From Bacteroidetes bacterium GWF2_43_63 (GTDB lineage: Bacteria; Bacteroidota; Bacteroidia; Bacteroidales; DTU049), in contig MEOQ01000014.1 of NCBI GenBank assembly GCA_001769275.1, positions 1-64,000 of the forward strand: a stretch of DNA of 64,000 bases, read 5' to 3'. The first letter of the stretch is position 1. Each line of letters starts with the position of its first letter. The notes under the pieces are model-generated. The model was given only the letters and a program-made list of their open reading frames with translations. It did no database searches and was not told the DNA's origin. Shown here in pieces: positions 26,161 through 35,734 of the stretch. The translations under genes were made by a program, and so were the position numbers.

Positions 26161-26814
26161 ATGCTTCATAAAATAAAAGATCTTTTTCTTACATTTTTCA
26201 AATTTATGCGATTCCGCGAAAACAATGTTTTTTTGTCCTATTGCAGAACGGGATCTAAATCGTCAAAAAAGGGAAAACACACAAAGATTGACATCCCAAG
26301 CCACGTCAGAAATGCTGATATTGGCGATTACACGTATGTTTCAATGAACTCCTGGATCAACAACACCCGAATAGGAAAGTTCTGTTCGATTGGCCCAAAT
26401 CTGTTGTGCGGCTGGGGAGTTCATCCCACGCAGGGAATCAGTACATCACCCATGTTTTATTCAACAAAAAAACAAAACGGGATCACCTTTAGTTCTACTG
26501 ACAAGATTGAAGAGCGCGCGATTATTTCGATTGGCAACGATGTTTTCATCGGCGCAAATGTGACTATTCTCGATGGAGTTTCCATTGGTGATGGAGCCAT
26601 TATTGGTGCCGGAGCCGTTGTTTCAAAAGATATCCCGCCATATGCAATCGCTGTTGGAGTACCGATTCAGATTGTAAAGTACCGGTTCAGCGAAGAACAA
26701 ATTCAACAGCTGTTGAAAATTAAATGGTGGGATTTTGAAGAGTCAAAACTTAGAGATATTGAGAGCAATTTTTTTAATGTCGATGCGTTTCTTTCGAAAA
26801 ATAAAGCTGACTGA
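26161..26814 (+). CDS. CatB-related O-acetyltransferase (left-handed beta-helix)
   Basis: The 217-residue protein belongs to the hexapeptide-repeat acyltransferases that move an acetyl group from acetyl-CoA to a sugar or similar hydroxyl. Repeats run through IGDYTYVSMNSWINNTRIG, IGNDVFIGANVTILDGVSIG and DGAIIGAGAVVSKDIP. The likely catalytic His lies in CGWGVHPTQGIS. The C-terminal YAIAVGVPIQIVKYRFSEEQ is the usual CatB/xenobiotic acetyltransferase end. In this setting it most likely O-acetylates a surface polysaccharide. It follows the putative transferase by 11 bp. Confidence 0.85.
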   Translation: MLHKIKDLFLTFFKFMRFRENNVFLSYCRTGSKSSKKGKHTKIDIPSHVRNADIGDYTYVSMNSWINNTRIGKFCSIGPNLLCGWGVHPTQGISTSPMFYSTKKQNGITFSSTDKIEERAIISIGNDVFIGANVTILDGVSIGDGAIIGAGAVVSKDIPPYAIAVGVPIQIVKYRFSEEQIQQLLKIKWWDFEESKLRDIESNFFNVDAFLSKNKAD

Positions 26815-26833
26815 TAATGCGCATCCAGTTTTT

Positions 26834-26873
26834 TGTTCATTAAATGCGCCAGATACTCTTATCTGAATGAACA
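26834..26873 (+). terminator. Hairpin after the acetyltransferase gene
   Basis: TGTTCATT (26834-26841) pairs with AATGAACA (26866-26873), with an inner AGAT/ATCT pair. No T run follows, so it may be an RNA 3'-end structure rather than a simple terminator. Confidence 0.35.
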
Positions 26874-26993
26874 GGTTTACACAATACAATGACCTGAGTA
26901 AAACCGCAGGGCCGACGCATAAAAATGTTTGTGAATGCTTCTGATTAATGCAGCTGATGCCGACTTCAAGCGTGCAATTTTATACTTTTGTAA

Positions 26994-27203
26994 CACAGAG
27001 TTTATAGGAGTACGCACAGAGTCGCACAGAGTAGATTTATTCAGGCAAAAGTCGATATCAATTACAGCAAAGTGAATTTGAAAGCGAGCTTTCAGAATTC
27101 GATATGCTGTAATTGATTAACACAACTACGTTGTGTCCTTTCCAATCGGCTTTTGTTTTTTATACTCCGTGGAACTCTGTGAAAAACTCTGGGTTACTCT
27201 GTG
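26994..27203. repeat. Nested ~210-bp palindrome with CTCTGTG motifs
   Basis: The left arm carries three CACAGAGT-type motifs (26994-27034) and a GGCAAAAGTCGA segment. The right arm is the imperfect reverse complement, from TCGGCTTTTG (27147) to three CTCTGTG/CTCTGGG motifs ending at 27203. Inside are further inverted pairs: TCAATTACAGCA (27058-27069) with TGCTGTAATTGA, TGAAAGC/GCTTTCA around 27080, and ACACAAC/GTTGTGT at 27120-27136. A 15-bp direct repeat (GACCTGAGTAAAACC) lies at 26891-26905 and again at 27306-27320. The whole gene-free stretch 26815-27389 is otherwise without ORFs. It is unrelated in sequence to the repeats at 10780 and 17692. Confidence 0.65.
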
Positions 27204-27352
27204 AACCGAGCACCAGCGGTGCGAGCTCATGAGCACCTTGCAAAAGTGATTTAATGAGCGAATAAACTACGATTCAGGATGTTTTTTAATTGGTTAAATG
27301 AGTTGGACCTGAGTAAAACCAGCGCAGTGCAATTTCTTTTGAATTAAAACCG

Positions 27353-27360
27353 TATTTTTG
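27353..27360 (+). promoter_or_regulatory. -7 box before the yfhO-like gene
   Basis: TATTTTTG matches TAnnTTTG, 29 bp before the ATG at 27390. The -33 element is unclear. Confidence 0.4.
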
Positions 27361-27389
27361 CAATCAATAACTCAGTAAACACACATCAG

Positions 27390-29861
27390 ATGGAAAAAAT
27401 CAATTTCAAAAAATGGCTGCCACACATTCTGGCCATAGCGTTGTTTATGCTATTAAGTGTCATTTACTTCTCCCCACTTGTGTTTGACAACAAAGAGTTG
27501 CCTCAGGGTGATGTTACAAGTTTTACCGGCATGGGTAAAGATCTGAGAGATCATCATGCGAAAACCGGCGAATACGCCCATTGGTCAAATGCCATGTTTG
27601 GAGGGATGCCTGCCAATTACACATATCCGGCTCCAATGCCAAATATATTCATGACGATCAGTAAGGCATTCTCATTCTACATTCCTCAATTGCACTTTGC
27701 TATTGTCTTTTTATATCTTTTGGGATTTTATATTCTGTTGATGTCAATTGGCTGTAAGCCATGGCTAAGTATTCTGGGTGCAATCGCATATGCATTTTCA
27801 TCATACAACCTGATTATAATCGAAGCCGGGCACGTCAACAAAGCGCTGGCAATGGCCACCATGGCTCCGATAATAGGTGGTATTATTATGACTTATCGGA
27901 AACAATATCTGATAGGCCTTTTAACTACGCTTGTTTTTACAGGTGTTCACATCTACTACAATCATCAGCAGATCACCTACTATCTCTTGCTGATTATTGC
28001 CATCATGTTTGTTACATATTTTATTTATGCCATAAAAGAACATGCGCTGAAACATTTTCTGAAAATTTCGGCCATGTTGATTTTCGTTGCCGGAATTGCC
28101 ATCCTGCCTTCGATGGGAAAAATGATTACCATCATGGACTACACCAAAGAAACCATGCGTGGTGGTGCAGTACTGAAAAATAATCCGTCCGGAAAGCAGG
28201 AAGGCACTGGTCTTGACATTGATTATGCCTATCAGTGGAGTTACGGAGCAGGCGAAACATGGACATTACTGATTCCGAATCTTTATGGTGGAAGTTCGAA
28301 CTACAACATCGGCACTGACTCCGAAAGCTACAAGGCACTCAAAGGAACAGGTCAGGGAAAAAACTTCACCAAATATGCGCCTGCCTATTGGGGCGCACAG
28401 CCATTTACATCGGGACCTGTGTATGCCGGTGCCATTGTTTGTTTTCTGTTTGTTCTTGGGTTAATCATTGTAAAAGGAAAAGAAAAATGGTGGCTGCTAT
28501 CGGCATCAATTCTTTCTGTCATGCTTGCCTGGGGTAAAAACCTGGAAGGGTTCAATCAGTTTATTTTCGACAATCTGCCATTGTATAATAAATTCCGAAC
28601 ACCGGCAATGGCGCTTATAATTGCAGGAGTGACCATGGCAATTCTTGCCGTATTGGCCATAAAAGAAATGATTGAACAACTAAAGGATGAAAATAAAAAG
28701 GATGCAATTCTGCGCAAACTATACATCGCGGGTGGCATTACCGGAGGGCTTACCTTAATTTTCGCATTATTTGGAGGCGGCTTGTTCAACTTCTCTGCAG
28801 CCGGTGATGAAAACTATCCGGAATGGCTGGTTGATGCACTGCGGGCTGACCGCAAAGCAATGATGGTTGCTGACGCCTGGCGCTCATTTGCTTTTATCGC
28901 GCTCGCTTTCGGCCTCATGTGGGCTTTTCTGAAATATAAATTCAGGGCAAACTTTCTTATTATTGGACTGACTGCACTGATTCTGGTTGACCTGTGGGTG
29001 GTGGATCGTCGCTTTCTGGGTTATGACAATTTTATTCCCAAGCGTAAATCCAATACCTATCAGATGACCGAAGCCGACAAAATGATTCTGGAAGATAAAG
29101 ACCCGAATTACCGGGTGCTCAATCTGGCTTCAAGCACATTCAATGAATCAAACACTTCATACTATCACAAATCGATTGGGGGCTATAGCCCAGCCAAACT
29201 CAGACGTTATCAGGATATTATTGACTATCATTTTTCGAAAAATGTCAATGTCAATGTTCTGAATATGCTCAACACCCGATATGTTATCGTTCCCAACAGA
29301 GAAACAGGCGGCACAATTGTACAGAAAAATCCGGATGCACTGGGTAATGCATGGTTTGTCGATACACTAAAATGGGTCAATAGCCCCGATGAGGAAATTG
29401 TTGCCATCACCGATTTCAATCCACAAACAACTGCCATTATCGATCAGACCTGGAAAGAAAAACTCAGTAAACCTGAGTCTTTGCAGACAACTTCTGATAG
29501 CACAGCAGCCATTGTCATGATGGATTATTCGCCCGGTGCAATCAGTTACAAAACTACCAATACGAAAGAACAGCTGGCCGTATTCTCCGAAGTTTTCTAC
29601 AAAACATGGAAAGCTACCATCGACGGCAAAGAAGTTCCTATTGTTCGTGTTAACTACATTTTACGCGGGTTGCAGGTGCCTGCAGGAAACCATGTCATTC
29701 AATTCACATGCAAAGATGAGCTTTACATAAAAGCACAAAAAATATCTTTCTGGGGATCTGTTATTGCAGGTCTGACACTGATTTCACTTATTGGACTGAT
29801 GATATGGAAATGGATTCGCAGAGATAAAAAAACAGATGAACTAAATAAATCAATTGAATAA
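27390..29861 (+). CDS. YfhO-family polytopic membrane protein
   Basis: The 823-residue protein has about twelve membrane helices and large outside loops. It matches the YfhO family, whose GT-C-like members include proteins needed for glycosylation of lipoteichoic acid in Gram-positives. The first loop has the acidic [17 protein letters not shown] that follows helix 1, as in polyprenyl-phosphate-dependent GT-C enzymes. The C-terminal soluble part holds the family's [13 protein letters not shown] and the segment [20 protein letters not shown]. The gmd start is 4 bp after its stop, so it probably helps build or transfer the fucose-containing glycan. Confidence 0.85.
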   Translation: MEKINFKKWLPHILAIALFMLLSVIYFSPLVFDNKELPQGDVTSFTGMGKDLRDHHAKTGEYAHWSNAMFGGMPANYTYPAPMPNIFMTISKAFSFYIPQLHFAIVFLYLLGFYILLMSIGCKPWLSILGAIAYAFSSYNLIIIEAGHVNKALAMATMAPIIGGIIMTYRKQYLIGLLTTLVFTGVHIYYNHQQITYYLLLIIAIMFVTYFIYAIKEHALKHFLKISAMLIFVAGIAILPSMGKMITIMDYTKETMRGGAVLKNNPSGKQEGTGLDIDYAYQWSYGAGETWTLLIPNLYGGSSNYNIGTDSESYKALKGTGQGKNFTKYAPAYWGAQPFTSGPVYAGAIVCFLFVLGLIIVKGKEKWWLLSASILSVMLAWGKNLEGFNQFIFDNLPLYNKFRTPAMALIIAGVTMAILAVLAIKEMIEQLKDENKKDAILRKLYIAGGITGGLTLIFALFGGGLFNFSAAGDENYPEWLVDALRADRKAMMVADAWRSFAFIALAFGLMWAFLKYKFRANFLIIGLTALILVDLWVVDRRFLGYDNFIPKRKSNTYQMTEADKMILEDKDPNYRVLNLASSTFNESNTSYYHKSIGGYSPAKLRRYQDIIDYHFSKNVNVNVLNMLNTRYVIVPNRETGGTIVQKNPDALGNAWFVDTLKWVNSPDEEIVAITDFNPQTTAIIDQTWKEKLSKPESLQTTSDSTAAIVMMDYSPGAISYKTTNTKEQLAVFSEVFYKTWKATIDGKEVPIVRVNYILRGLQVPAGNHVIQFTCKDELYIKAQKISFWGSVIAGLTLISLIGLMIWKWIRRDKKTDELNKSIE

Positions 29862-29865
29862 AATA

Positions 29866-30930
29866 ATGAAGAAGATAGCACTGATTACAGGTATTACAGG
29901 CCAGGACGGATCGTATCTGGCGGAATTTTTATTGGACAAAGGTTATGAAGTTCATGGTCTCATGCGCCGCGCATCGTATTTCAACACAGGACGCATTGAA
30001 CATCTTTATTTCGATGAATGGATTGAGGATATGAAGCATCAAAAAAAGCTCGAGCTTCATTACGGCGATCTTACTGATTCGTCATCGATCATCAGAATTA
30101 TTCAGTCGGTAAAGCCGGATGAAATCTACAATCTGGCCGCACAGTCACATGTGAAAGTTTCGTTCGAAGTTCCTGAATATACAGCAGAAACCGATGCCAT
30201 TGGAACACTTCGAATTCTGGAAGCAGTGCGCATTCTGGGGCTTGAAAAAAAGACAAAAATATATCAGGCCTCTACTTCTGAATTGTACGGAAAGGTACAG
30301 GAAGTTCCTCAATCGGAAAACACACCTTTTTATCCGCGCTCACCATACGGAGTTGCAAAACTGTACGGATTCTGGATCACAAAAAACTATCGCGAAGCAT
30401 ACAATATTTTTGCATCCAATGGTATTCTTTTCAATCATGAAAGCGAGCGTCGCGGTGAAACTTTTGTGACGCGTAAAATCACACTGGCAGCGGCCCGCAT
30501 TGCACACGGACTTCAGAAAAAACTATATCTCGGCAATCTCAATGCCTTGCGAGATTGGGGCTACGCCAAAGATTACATTGAATGCATGTGGCTCATTCTG
30601 CAGCATGATACTTCTGAAGATTTTGTAATTGCAACCGGCGAAATGCATCCGGTACGTGAATTCTGTACACTCGCTTTTGCCGAAGCCGGCATTGAATTAC
30701 GCTGGGAAGGTGAGAATGAAAATGAAAAAGGAATTGATGTGAAAACAGGAATTGTGTACGTTGAGGTTGACCCGAAATACTTTCGTCCTACCGAAGTGGA
30801 ACAATTGCTTGGCGATCCTTCAAAAGCAAAAAAACTGCTGGGCTGGAACCCCACCAAAACCTCATTCAAAGAGCTTATTCGAATCATGATGAAACATGAT
30901 CTTGAATTTGTACAAAAACATCATTTATAA
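29866..30930 (+). CDS. gmd: GDP-mannose 4,6-dehydratase
   Basis: Gmd converts GDP-D-mannose to GDP-4-keto-6-deoxy-D-mannose, the first step to GDP-L-fucose. The SDR motif [18 protein letters not shown] is at the N-terminus. The catalytic set is in [11 protein letters not shown] and [12 protein letters not shown] (Tyr and Lys of YxxxK). [19 protein letters not shown] and [18 protein letters not shown] are classic Gmd signatures. The ATG at 29866 is chosen over an earlier TTG at 29854 that overlaps the yfhO-like gene. Length is 354 residues. fcl follows 8 bp after. Confidence 0.96.
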   Translation: MKKIALITGITGQDGSYLAEFLLDKGYEVHGLMRRASYFNTGRIEHLYFDEWIEDMKHQKKLELHYGDLTDSSSIIRIIQSVKPDEIYNLAAQSHVKVSFEVPEYTAETDAIGTLRILEAVRILGLEKKTKIYQASTSELYGKVQEVPQSENTPFYPRSPYGVAKLYGFWITKNYREAYNIFASNGILFNHESERRGETFVTRKITLAAARIAHGLQKKLYLGNLNALRDWGYAKDYIECMWLILQHDTSEDFVIATGEMHPVREFCTLAFAEAGIELRWEGENENEKGIDVKTGIVYVEVDPKYFRPTEVEQLLGDPSKAKKLLGWNPTKTSFKELIRIMMKHDLEFVQKHHL

Positions 30931-30938
30931 AATCAGCC

Positions 30939-31862
30939 ATGGAATTTAATGAGAAAATTTATGTGGCAGGGCATACAGGACTTGTCGGTTCAGCCATTGT
31001 AAGATCGCTCCAAAATCACGGATTCAATAATATTATCAGCAGAGATATTTCTGAACTTGATCTTCGGAATCAACAAGCAGTCAATGATTTCTTTGCTTCG
31101 GAAAAACCCGTTTATGTAATTCTCGCTGCTGCCAAAGTAGGCGGCATACACGCCAACAACACCTACCCCGCTGAATTCATTTACGACAATATGATGATCG
31201 AATTCAACGTGGTTCATGCGGCTTATAAAAATCAGGTAAAAAAACTTCTGTTTCTAGGAAGTTCATGCATCTACCCAAAACTGGCTCCACAGCCCATTAG
31301 TGAGGATTCTCTTCTGACAGGCTCGCTGGAACCAACCAACGAAGCATATGCCATTGCAAAAATTTCGGGACTTGAATTGTGTAAGTTTTATCGTCGTCAG
31401 TATGGATGCGATTTTATTTCAGCCATGCCAACCAATCTCTACGGCATCAACGACAATTTCGATCTGAACACATCGCATGTACTTCCGGCCATGATCCGCA
31501 AATTTCATGAAGCTAAAATTGAAAATAAACCGGAAGTTGTTTTATGGGGCACCGGAAAACCGCTGCGCGAATTTTTATATGTAGATGATCTTGCCGACGC
31601 ATTGGTACATCTGATGCAAAATTATTCAGAAGAAATTCATGTAAACATCGGCACTGGCGAAGACCTTTCAATCAATGAACTTGCGCTGACTATAAAATCG
31701 GTTGTCGGATACGAAGGACAAATGGTGTACGACACAACAAAACCCGACGGCACCCCGCGCAAATTGCTTGATGTAAGCCGCCTCCACGCTTCTGGATGGA
31801 AACACACAACATCGTTGCGGGAAGGCATTGAAAAAGTATATCAATGGTACCTGAGCAAATAA
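30939..31862 (+). CDS. fcl: GDP-L-fucose synthase
   Basis: Fcl (WcaG) epimerises and reduces the Gmd product to GDP-L-fucose with NADPH. The N-terminal [17 protein letters not shown] binds the cofactor. Further family marks are [35 protein letters not shown] (catalytic Ser/Cys region), the [12 protein letters not shown] active-site Tyr/Lys, and [12 protein letters not shown]. Length is 307 residues. It follows gmd and precedes a GT2 gene by 1 bp, so activated fucose is made next to the likely user. Confidence 0.96.
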   Translation: MEFNEKIYVAGHTGLVGSAIVRSLQNHGFNNIISRDISELDLRNQQAVNDFFASEKPVYVILAAAKVGGIHANNTYPAEFIYDNMMIEFNVVHAAYKNQVKKLLFLGSSCIYPKLAPQPISEDSLLTGSLEPTNEAYAIAKISGLELCKFYRRQYGCDFISAMPTNLYGINDNFDLNTSHVLPAMIRKFHEAKIENKPEVVLWGTGKPLREFLYVDDLADALVHLMQNYSEEIHVNIGTGEDLSINELALTIKSVVGYEGQMVYDTTKPDGTPRKLLDVSRLHASGWKHTTSLREGIEKVYQWYLSK

Positions 31863-31863
31863 A

Positions 31864-32637
31864 ATGGCTGTAGTTTCTGTTATAACCATTACCTACAACG
31901 CAGAAAAGGTTCTTGAAAAGACCATTCAGAGCGTGCTTCAGCAAAAAAACTGCAGGATCGAATATATTCTTGTCGACGGAAGTTCAAAAGATTCAACAGT
32001 TGATATCATCCGCAAATATGAGCAGGAAGTTCAGCTAGGAAAATTTGAATGTGTCGTGCCATCTGCATTCCGTTGGATAAGCGAGCCAGACAAAGGTTTG
32101 TATGATGCCATGAACAAAGGTATGCAAATGGCCACCGGAGAATTCGTCTGGTTTATAAATGCCGGCGACAAAATATTTAATGAGCATACTGTTGAAAACA
32201 TTGCAGCTTCCTTACACTTGAAACCCGCATCGGATGTGATTTACGGACAATCGCTCATTATTGATGAAAATGATCAGCCCTTGGGCGAGCGACATAAAAT
32301 TGCTCCAGCCAATCTGAAAAAAAGACATCTTTTAAAAGGACTGGTAGTGTGCCATCAGTCAATATTGGTGCGGAAATCCGTGGCTCCATTTTATGATTTA
32401 CAATATAAGATTTCAGCTGATTACGATTGGACAAACAAAGTTCTTTCTGTCTCGGAACACAATTTATTCATCAATGATTATATTTCCCGTTTCATGATTT
32501 CAGGTCTGTCAGCGCAGCACAGAAAAAAATCATGGAAAGAACGTTTTAAGATCATGAAAAAACATTTTGGGTTATGTCGCACCCTGTGGGCTCATTTTGT
32601 AATCGCGCTCCGGTTCCCGTTCTCGAAGAAATATTAA
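31864..32637 (+). CDS. Glycosyltransferase family 2 (WcaE-like)
   Basis: The 257-residue GT-A enzyme has the start VSVITITYNAEKVLEKTIQS, the acidic segment YILVDGSSKDSTVDIIRKY and the shared GLYDAMNKGMQMATGEFVWF. Its DxD-type motif appears as NAGDKIF. This resembles WcaE/colanic-acid-type enzymes. It has no membrane helix. The position 1 bp after fcl suggests that it adds fucose or a neighbouring sugar, but the donor is not proven. Confidence 0.85.
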   Translation: MAVVSVITITYNAEKVLEKTIQSVLQQKNCRIEYILVDGSSKDSTVDIIRKYEQEVQLGKFECVVPSAFRWISEPDKGLYDAMNKGMQMATGEFVWFINAGDKIFNEHTVENIAASLHLKPASDVIYGQSLIIDENDQPLGERHKIAPANLKKRHLLKGLVVCHQSILVRKSVAPFYDLQYKISADYDWTNKVLSVSEHNLFINDYISRFMISGLSAQHRKKSWKERFKIMKKHFGLCRTLWAHFVIALRFPFSKKY

Positions 32638-32670
32638 CCCGTTTCAATTGTACCGAAACATCTGGAGTCT

Positions 32671-33678
32671 TTATTTATAAAACGAATTTCTGAAAGCTGA
32701 AAACTCGTCTTTCCGCAGTACGCAACGCTTCCAGAATGCATTGATGAAGCCGATTCCATAACCAATGAGCTGAATGAACGTGGCTGCAATGGAATAAAAA
32801 GCGATGACAAGGCTTTTGTTTTTAATCAGAGAATCAACGAATATCATCAGTACGTAAAGCGCAATTGGCGCCAGAATCCAGAAACTAAAAAATGATGCTG
32901 CTATCAATAATATCAGACCAATCGTAAATACCGATGGAAATAAATGCACAATTTTCAAGGAATCCGGATATTTTTTATACAGATTGATGCGTGCAATTCC
33001 GGAATTGTAAACCTGCTTGAAGAATTTTCTAAAATCAGTTCTGCGCTTGTGATACACCCATGCTTCGCGAATCAATACACATTTATACCCACCCTTAAAA
33101 ATGCGAATACTGAAATCAATATCTTCGCCAAAACGCATTTTTGAAAAACCACCCAGCGCAAGATATACATCCTTCTTCACACCCATATTAAAGCTTCGCG
33201 GATAAAATTTATCAAGCTTCTTCCTCCCTCCACGAATGCCTCCCGTAGTGAAGAACGATGTCATGCCATAATTGATGGCCTTCTGAATTTTTGTAAAGGA
33301 TGTATGCGCTCTGTCAGGGCCTCCGAATGCATCGACCGGAAATTCTTCAAGATATTTTCTCACAATCTCAAGATATCTTTGTGGTATTATACAGTCGGAA
33401 TCAAGAATGATGAGATACTCTCCGCTACTGCGCTCTGCTCCATAGTTTCGGGATTGTCCCGGTCCAGAATTACTTTTTGAAAAATAACTGATTACAAGAT
33501 TATCATCATACTTTTTGCAAATGTCTTCGCAAGGAACACTGGAACCATCTTCGACAATAATTACTTCAAAGTCGCGGTACGTCTGGGCTACCAGGCTTGC
33601 CAGCAGTTCATCCACTTCATCAGGCCTATTATAAACTGGTACTATTAAGGAGAAGTATGGTGTCATTTCAATTTGCAT
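32671..33678 (-). CDS. Glycosyltransferase family 2 with C-terminal membrane helices
   Basis: The 335-residue protein starts FSLIVPVYNRPDEVDELLAS, with the donor-binding VIIVEDGSS and the metal-binding LDSDCIIP. The acceptor-side FGEDIDFSIRIFKGGYK is the usual ED motif. Three hydrophobic helices fill about residues 245-320. It is the last gene of a minus-strand run tolC-hlyD-tsaB-GT2, starting 3 bp after the tsaB stop. A second Met at residue 5 is an equally good start. Confidence 0.85.
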   Translation of the reverse strand: MQIEMTPYFSLIVPVYNRPDEVDELLASLVAQTYRDFEVIIVEDGSSVPCEDICKKYDDNLVISYFSKSNSGPGQSRNYGAERSSGEYLIILDSDCIIPQRYLEIVRKYLEEFPVDAFGGPDRAHTSFTKIQKAINYGMTSFFTTGGIRGGRKKLDKFYPRSFNMGVKKDVYLALGGFSKMRFGEDIDFSIRIFKGGYKCVLIREAWVYHKRRTDFRKFFKQVYNSGIARINLYKKYPDSLKIVHLFPSVFTIGLILLIAASFFSFWILAPIALYVLMIFVDSLIKNKSLVIAFYSIAATFIQLIGYGIGFINAFWKRCVLRKDEFSAFRNSFYK

Positions 33679-33681
33679 TAA

Positions 33682-34377
33682 TTATTTCAGTCCTTTAATC
33701 ACTGGTTTTCCTGGAATGAAGTCCTTGCCGTAGTTCGGCTCAAAATATGCGGTGTTTTCGAAATCCAACTTCTGAAACTTTTCAAAAGCCAGGCTGCATG
33801 CGAAAGCTGCGCGGTGCATATTTTCATTCAGAAAAACAACATTGCTGAAAGTTGAATACAATGCTTTCAATTTTTCTGCACCAGTACCGGCAAGAAATAC
33901 TTTCCTGTCTGCAAATTCATCAAGACTTGATTCGTCCATAATCCAGGGTGTTGATGGCCTGACTTCATTTAGCGAAGCATCGTAGAATGCTGCGAATGCT
34001 TCCATACGACGCGCATCAATCAAAGGGATCAGCAAATCAGTACCTGTTGCTTTTGAAATTTCTTTCATCCCGAAAGCAGCTGAATGCAGCGACCCGACAG
34101 CGATAAGCGGAATGCCGAGTGAATGACAAATTCCTTTGCCGGTGCTTACACCTATTCGTAATCCGGTGTAGGAGCCAGGTCCCGAGCTGACAGACACCGC
34201 ACTAAGATCTGCTGGCACAACATTATTCTGCTTCAGAAGCGCATCTATCATTGGCATAAGCGTGGATGCGTGCGCCATTTCAGTTTCAGCAACAACTTCC
34301 TCCATCAGCAATCCATCGCGGCTCAGCGCCGCTGAACAGACCTGTGTGGCTGTTTCTATGTGAAGAATAAGACTCAA
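33682..34377 (-). CDS. tsaB: tRNA threonylcarbamoyladenosine biosynthesis protein TsaB
   Basis: TsaB is the non-catalytic partner of TsaD in making t6A37 of ANN-decoding tRNAs. The N-terminal LILHIETATQVCSAALSRDG and the signature VSVSSGPGSYTGLRIGVSTG are family marks. Length is 231 residues. It lies 2 bp from the hlyD-like gene upstream and 3 bp from the GT2 gene downstream, so an essential tRNA gene is embedded in an envelope operon. Confidence 0.94.
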   Translation of the reverse strand: MSLILHIETATQVCSAALSRDGLLMEEVVAETEMAHASTLMPMIDALLKQNNVVPADLSAVSVSSGPGSYTGLRIGVSTGKGICHSLGIPLIAVGSLHSAAFGMKEISKATGTDLLIPLIDARRMEAFAAFYDASLNEVRPSTPWIMDESSLDEFADRKVFLAGTGAEKLKALYSTFSNVVFLNENMHRAAFACSLAFEKFQKLDFENTAYFEPNYGKDFIPGKPVIKGLK

Positions 34378-34379
34378 TG

Positions 34380-35717
34380 TTAGTTTACTTCAAAAAGATT
34401 TTTCCGATCAACCACTTCCACTTTTTCATCTCCCTGAAGCTTTTTGGCAATGGCGCTGTAAGGTGCAACAATAACAACTTCATCCTTTTTCAGTCCTTCA
34501 AGAATCTGAATATACTCATTGTCCTGCACGCCGGTCTTCACCGTTTTGCGTTTTGCAATGCCATTTTCAATCACAAAAACAAATTCTGTGACCGCGTCCT
34601 GATCATTCTTTTTTTCTTTTTTTTCTTTATCATCTGTCACTAAAACGTCTGATTCATCGCGCGTAGTAACGGATTGCACCGGCACAGACAAAACTTGTTT
34701 AACTTTCTCGGTCTGAATTTCAACCGATGCTGACATGCCTGGTCTGAAAGGAGAATAATCTATGGCGCCTTTGGGAATCATGTCGGCATACGACGATGAA
34801 AGAATTTGAATTGTAACATCGAAGTTACTAACCTGATCAGCACTGATGCCGCTAACGTTGGCCGAATTGCCGATTTCAGTCACAATTCCTTTGAATTTTT
34901 TATTCGGATAAGCATCGACATCAACAATAGCAGTATCGCCCAGAGACAAGCGTACAACCTCATTTTCGTTCACGCTGGCCATAACTTCCATTTCTGCCAT
35001 GTCGGCAATTCGAAGAATTTCGGTTCCCGAACCAAATTGCGATGCCCCTGCAACCCGCTCCCCTACTTCAACATTGAGGGTGCTGATGGTTCCGTCGACC
35101 GGAGCAACGATGGTAGTCCGGGACAGATTTTTCGAAGCTTCACTCATGCTTGCCTGCGCACTATAGACATTGAATTTGGCCGCGTTTACTGTCTGTTTCG
35201 ACGCTTGCACTTCGGCCTTCGCTACGTCAAATTGTGCCTGGGCAGCATCGAATTCAGCATTGGAAATCACCCCCTGATCAAACAGTGTTTTATTCCGTTT
35301 ATACGAAGATTCGGTATTTAAAAACTGCGCCTCGGTCTGTGACAAACGAGCCTCAGCATTGGAAAGATTGGCTTTCTGCGAATTTACGTTGGCTGCAATC
35401 TGCTCATAGTTTGCCTGGTAAATATCAGGTTTGACGCGGGCCAGCACCTGGCCTTCCTTCACGAGGTCGCCCTCTTTTACAAGCAACTCAACTATTTCGC
35501 CCGAAACATCAGGGCTGAGTTTGACCTCGCGCACCGGTTGAATTTTCCCACTTGCAGAAACTGTTTCAATGATATCGCGGGAACTAACGTTTTCAACTGC
35601 GACCTTGATTGTCTCAACACCACCAATTACGCCAGTCTTACGCAGAATGACCAATAAAACCACAAGGCCAATAATACCCCAGATTATAATTCTTTTGTTC
35701 TGTTTTTTCAGTGCCAT
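34380..35717 (-). CDS. Efflux periplasmic adaptor (HlyD/MacA-like)
   Basis: The 445-residue membrane-fusion protein has one N-terminal helix (about residues 9-27). A beta-barrel/lipoyl half-motif follows (VREVKLSPDVSGEIVELLVK, GDLVKEGQVLARV), then a long coiled-coil hairpin at about 95-200 rich in Ala, Gln and Glu. The second lipoyl half is TTIVAPVDGTISTLNVEVG. The C-terminal part has a charged KKEKKN loop. It links an inner-membrane pump to a TolC channel. The tolC-like gene precedes it by 17 bp, but no pump gene is in the window. Confidence 0.9.
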   Translation of the reverse strand: MALKKQNKRIIIWGIIGLVVLLVILRKTGVIGGVETIKVAVENVSSRDIIETVSASGKIQPVREVKLSPDVSGEIVELLVKEGDLVKEGQVLARVKPDIYQANYEQIAANVNSQKANLSNAEARLSQTEAQFLNTESSYKRNKTLFDQGVISNAEFDAAQAQFDVAKAEVQASKQTVNAAKFNVYSAQASMSEASKNLSRTTIVAPVDGTISTLNVEVGERVAGASQFGSGTEILRIADMAEMEVMASVNENEVVRLSLGDTAIVDVDAYPNKKFKGIVTEIGNSANVSGISADQVSNFDVTIQILSSSYADMIPKGAIDYSPFRPGMSASVEIQTEKVKQVLSVPVQSVTTRDESDVLVTDDKEKKEKKNDQDAVTEFVFVIENGIAKRKTVKTGVQDNEYIQILEGLKKDEVVIVAPYSAIAKKLQGDEKVEVVDRKNLFEVN

Positions 35718-35734
35718 AGTTCTACTGATTTTTG

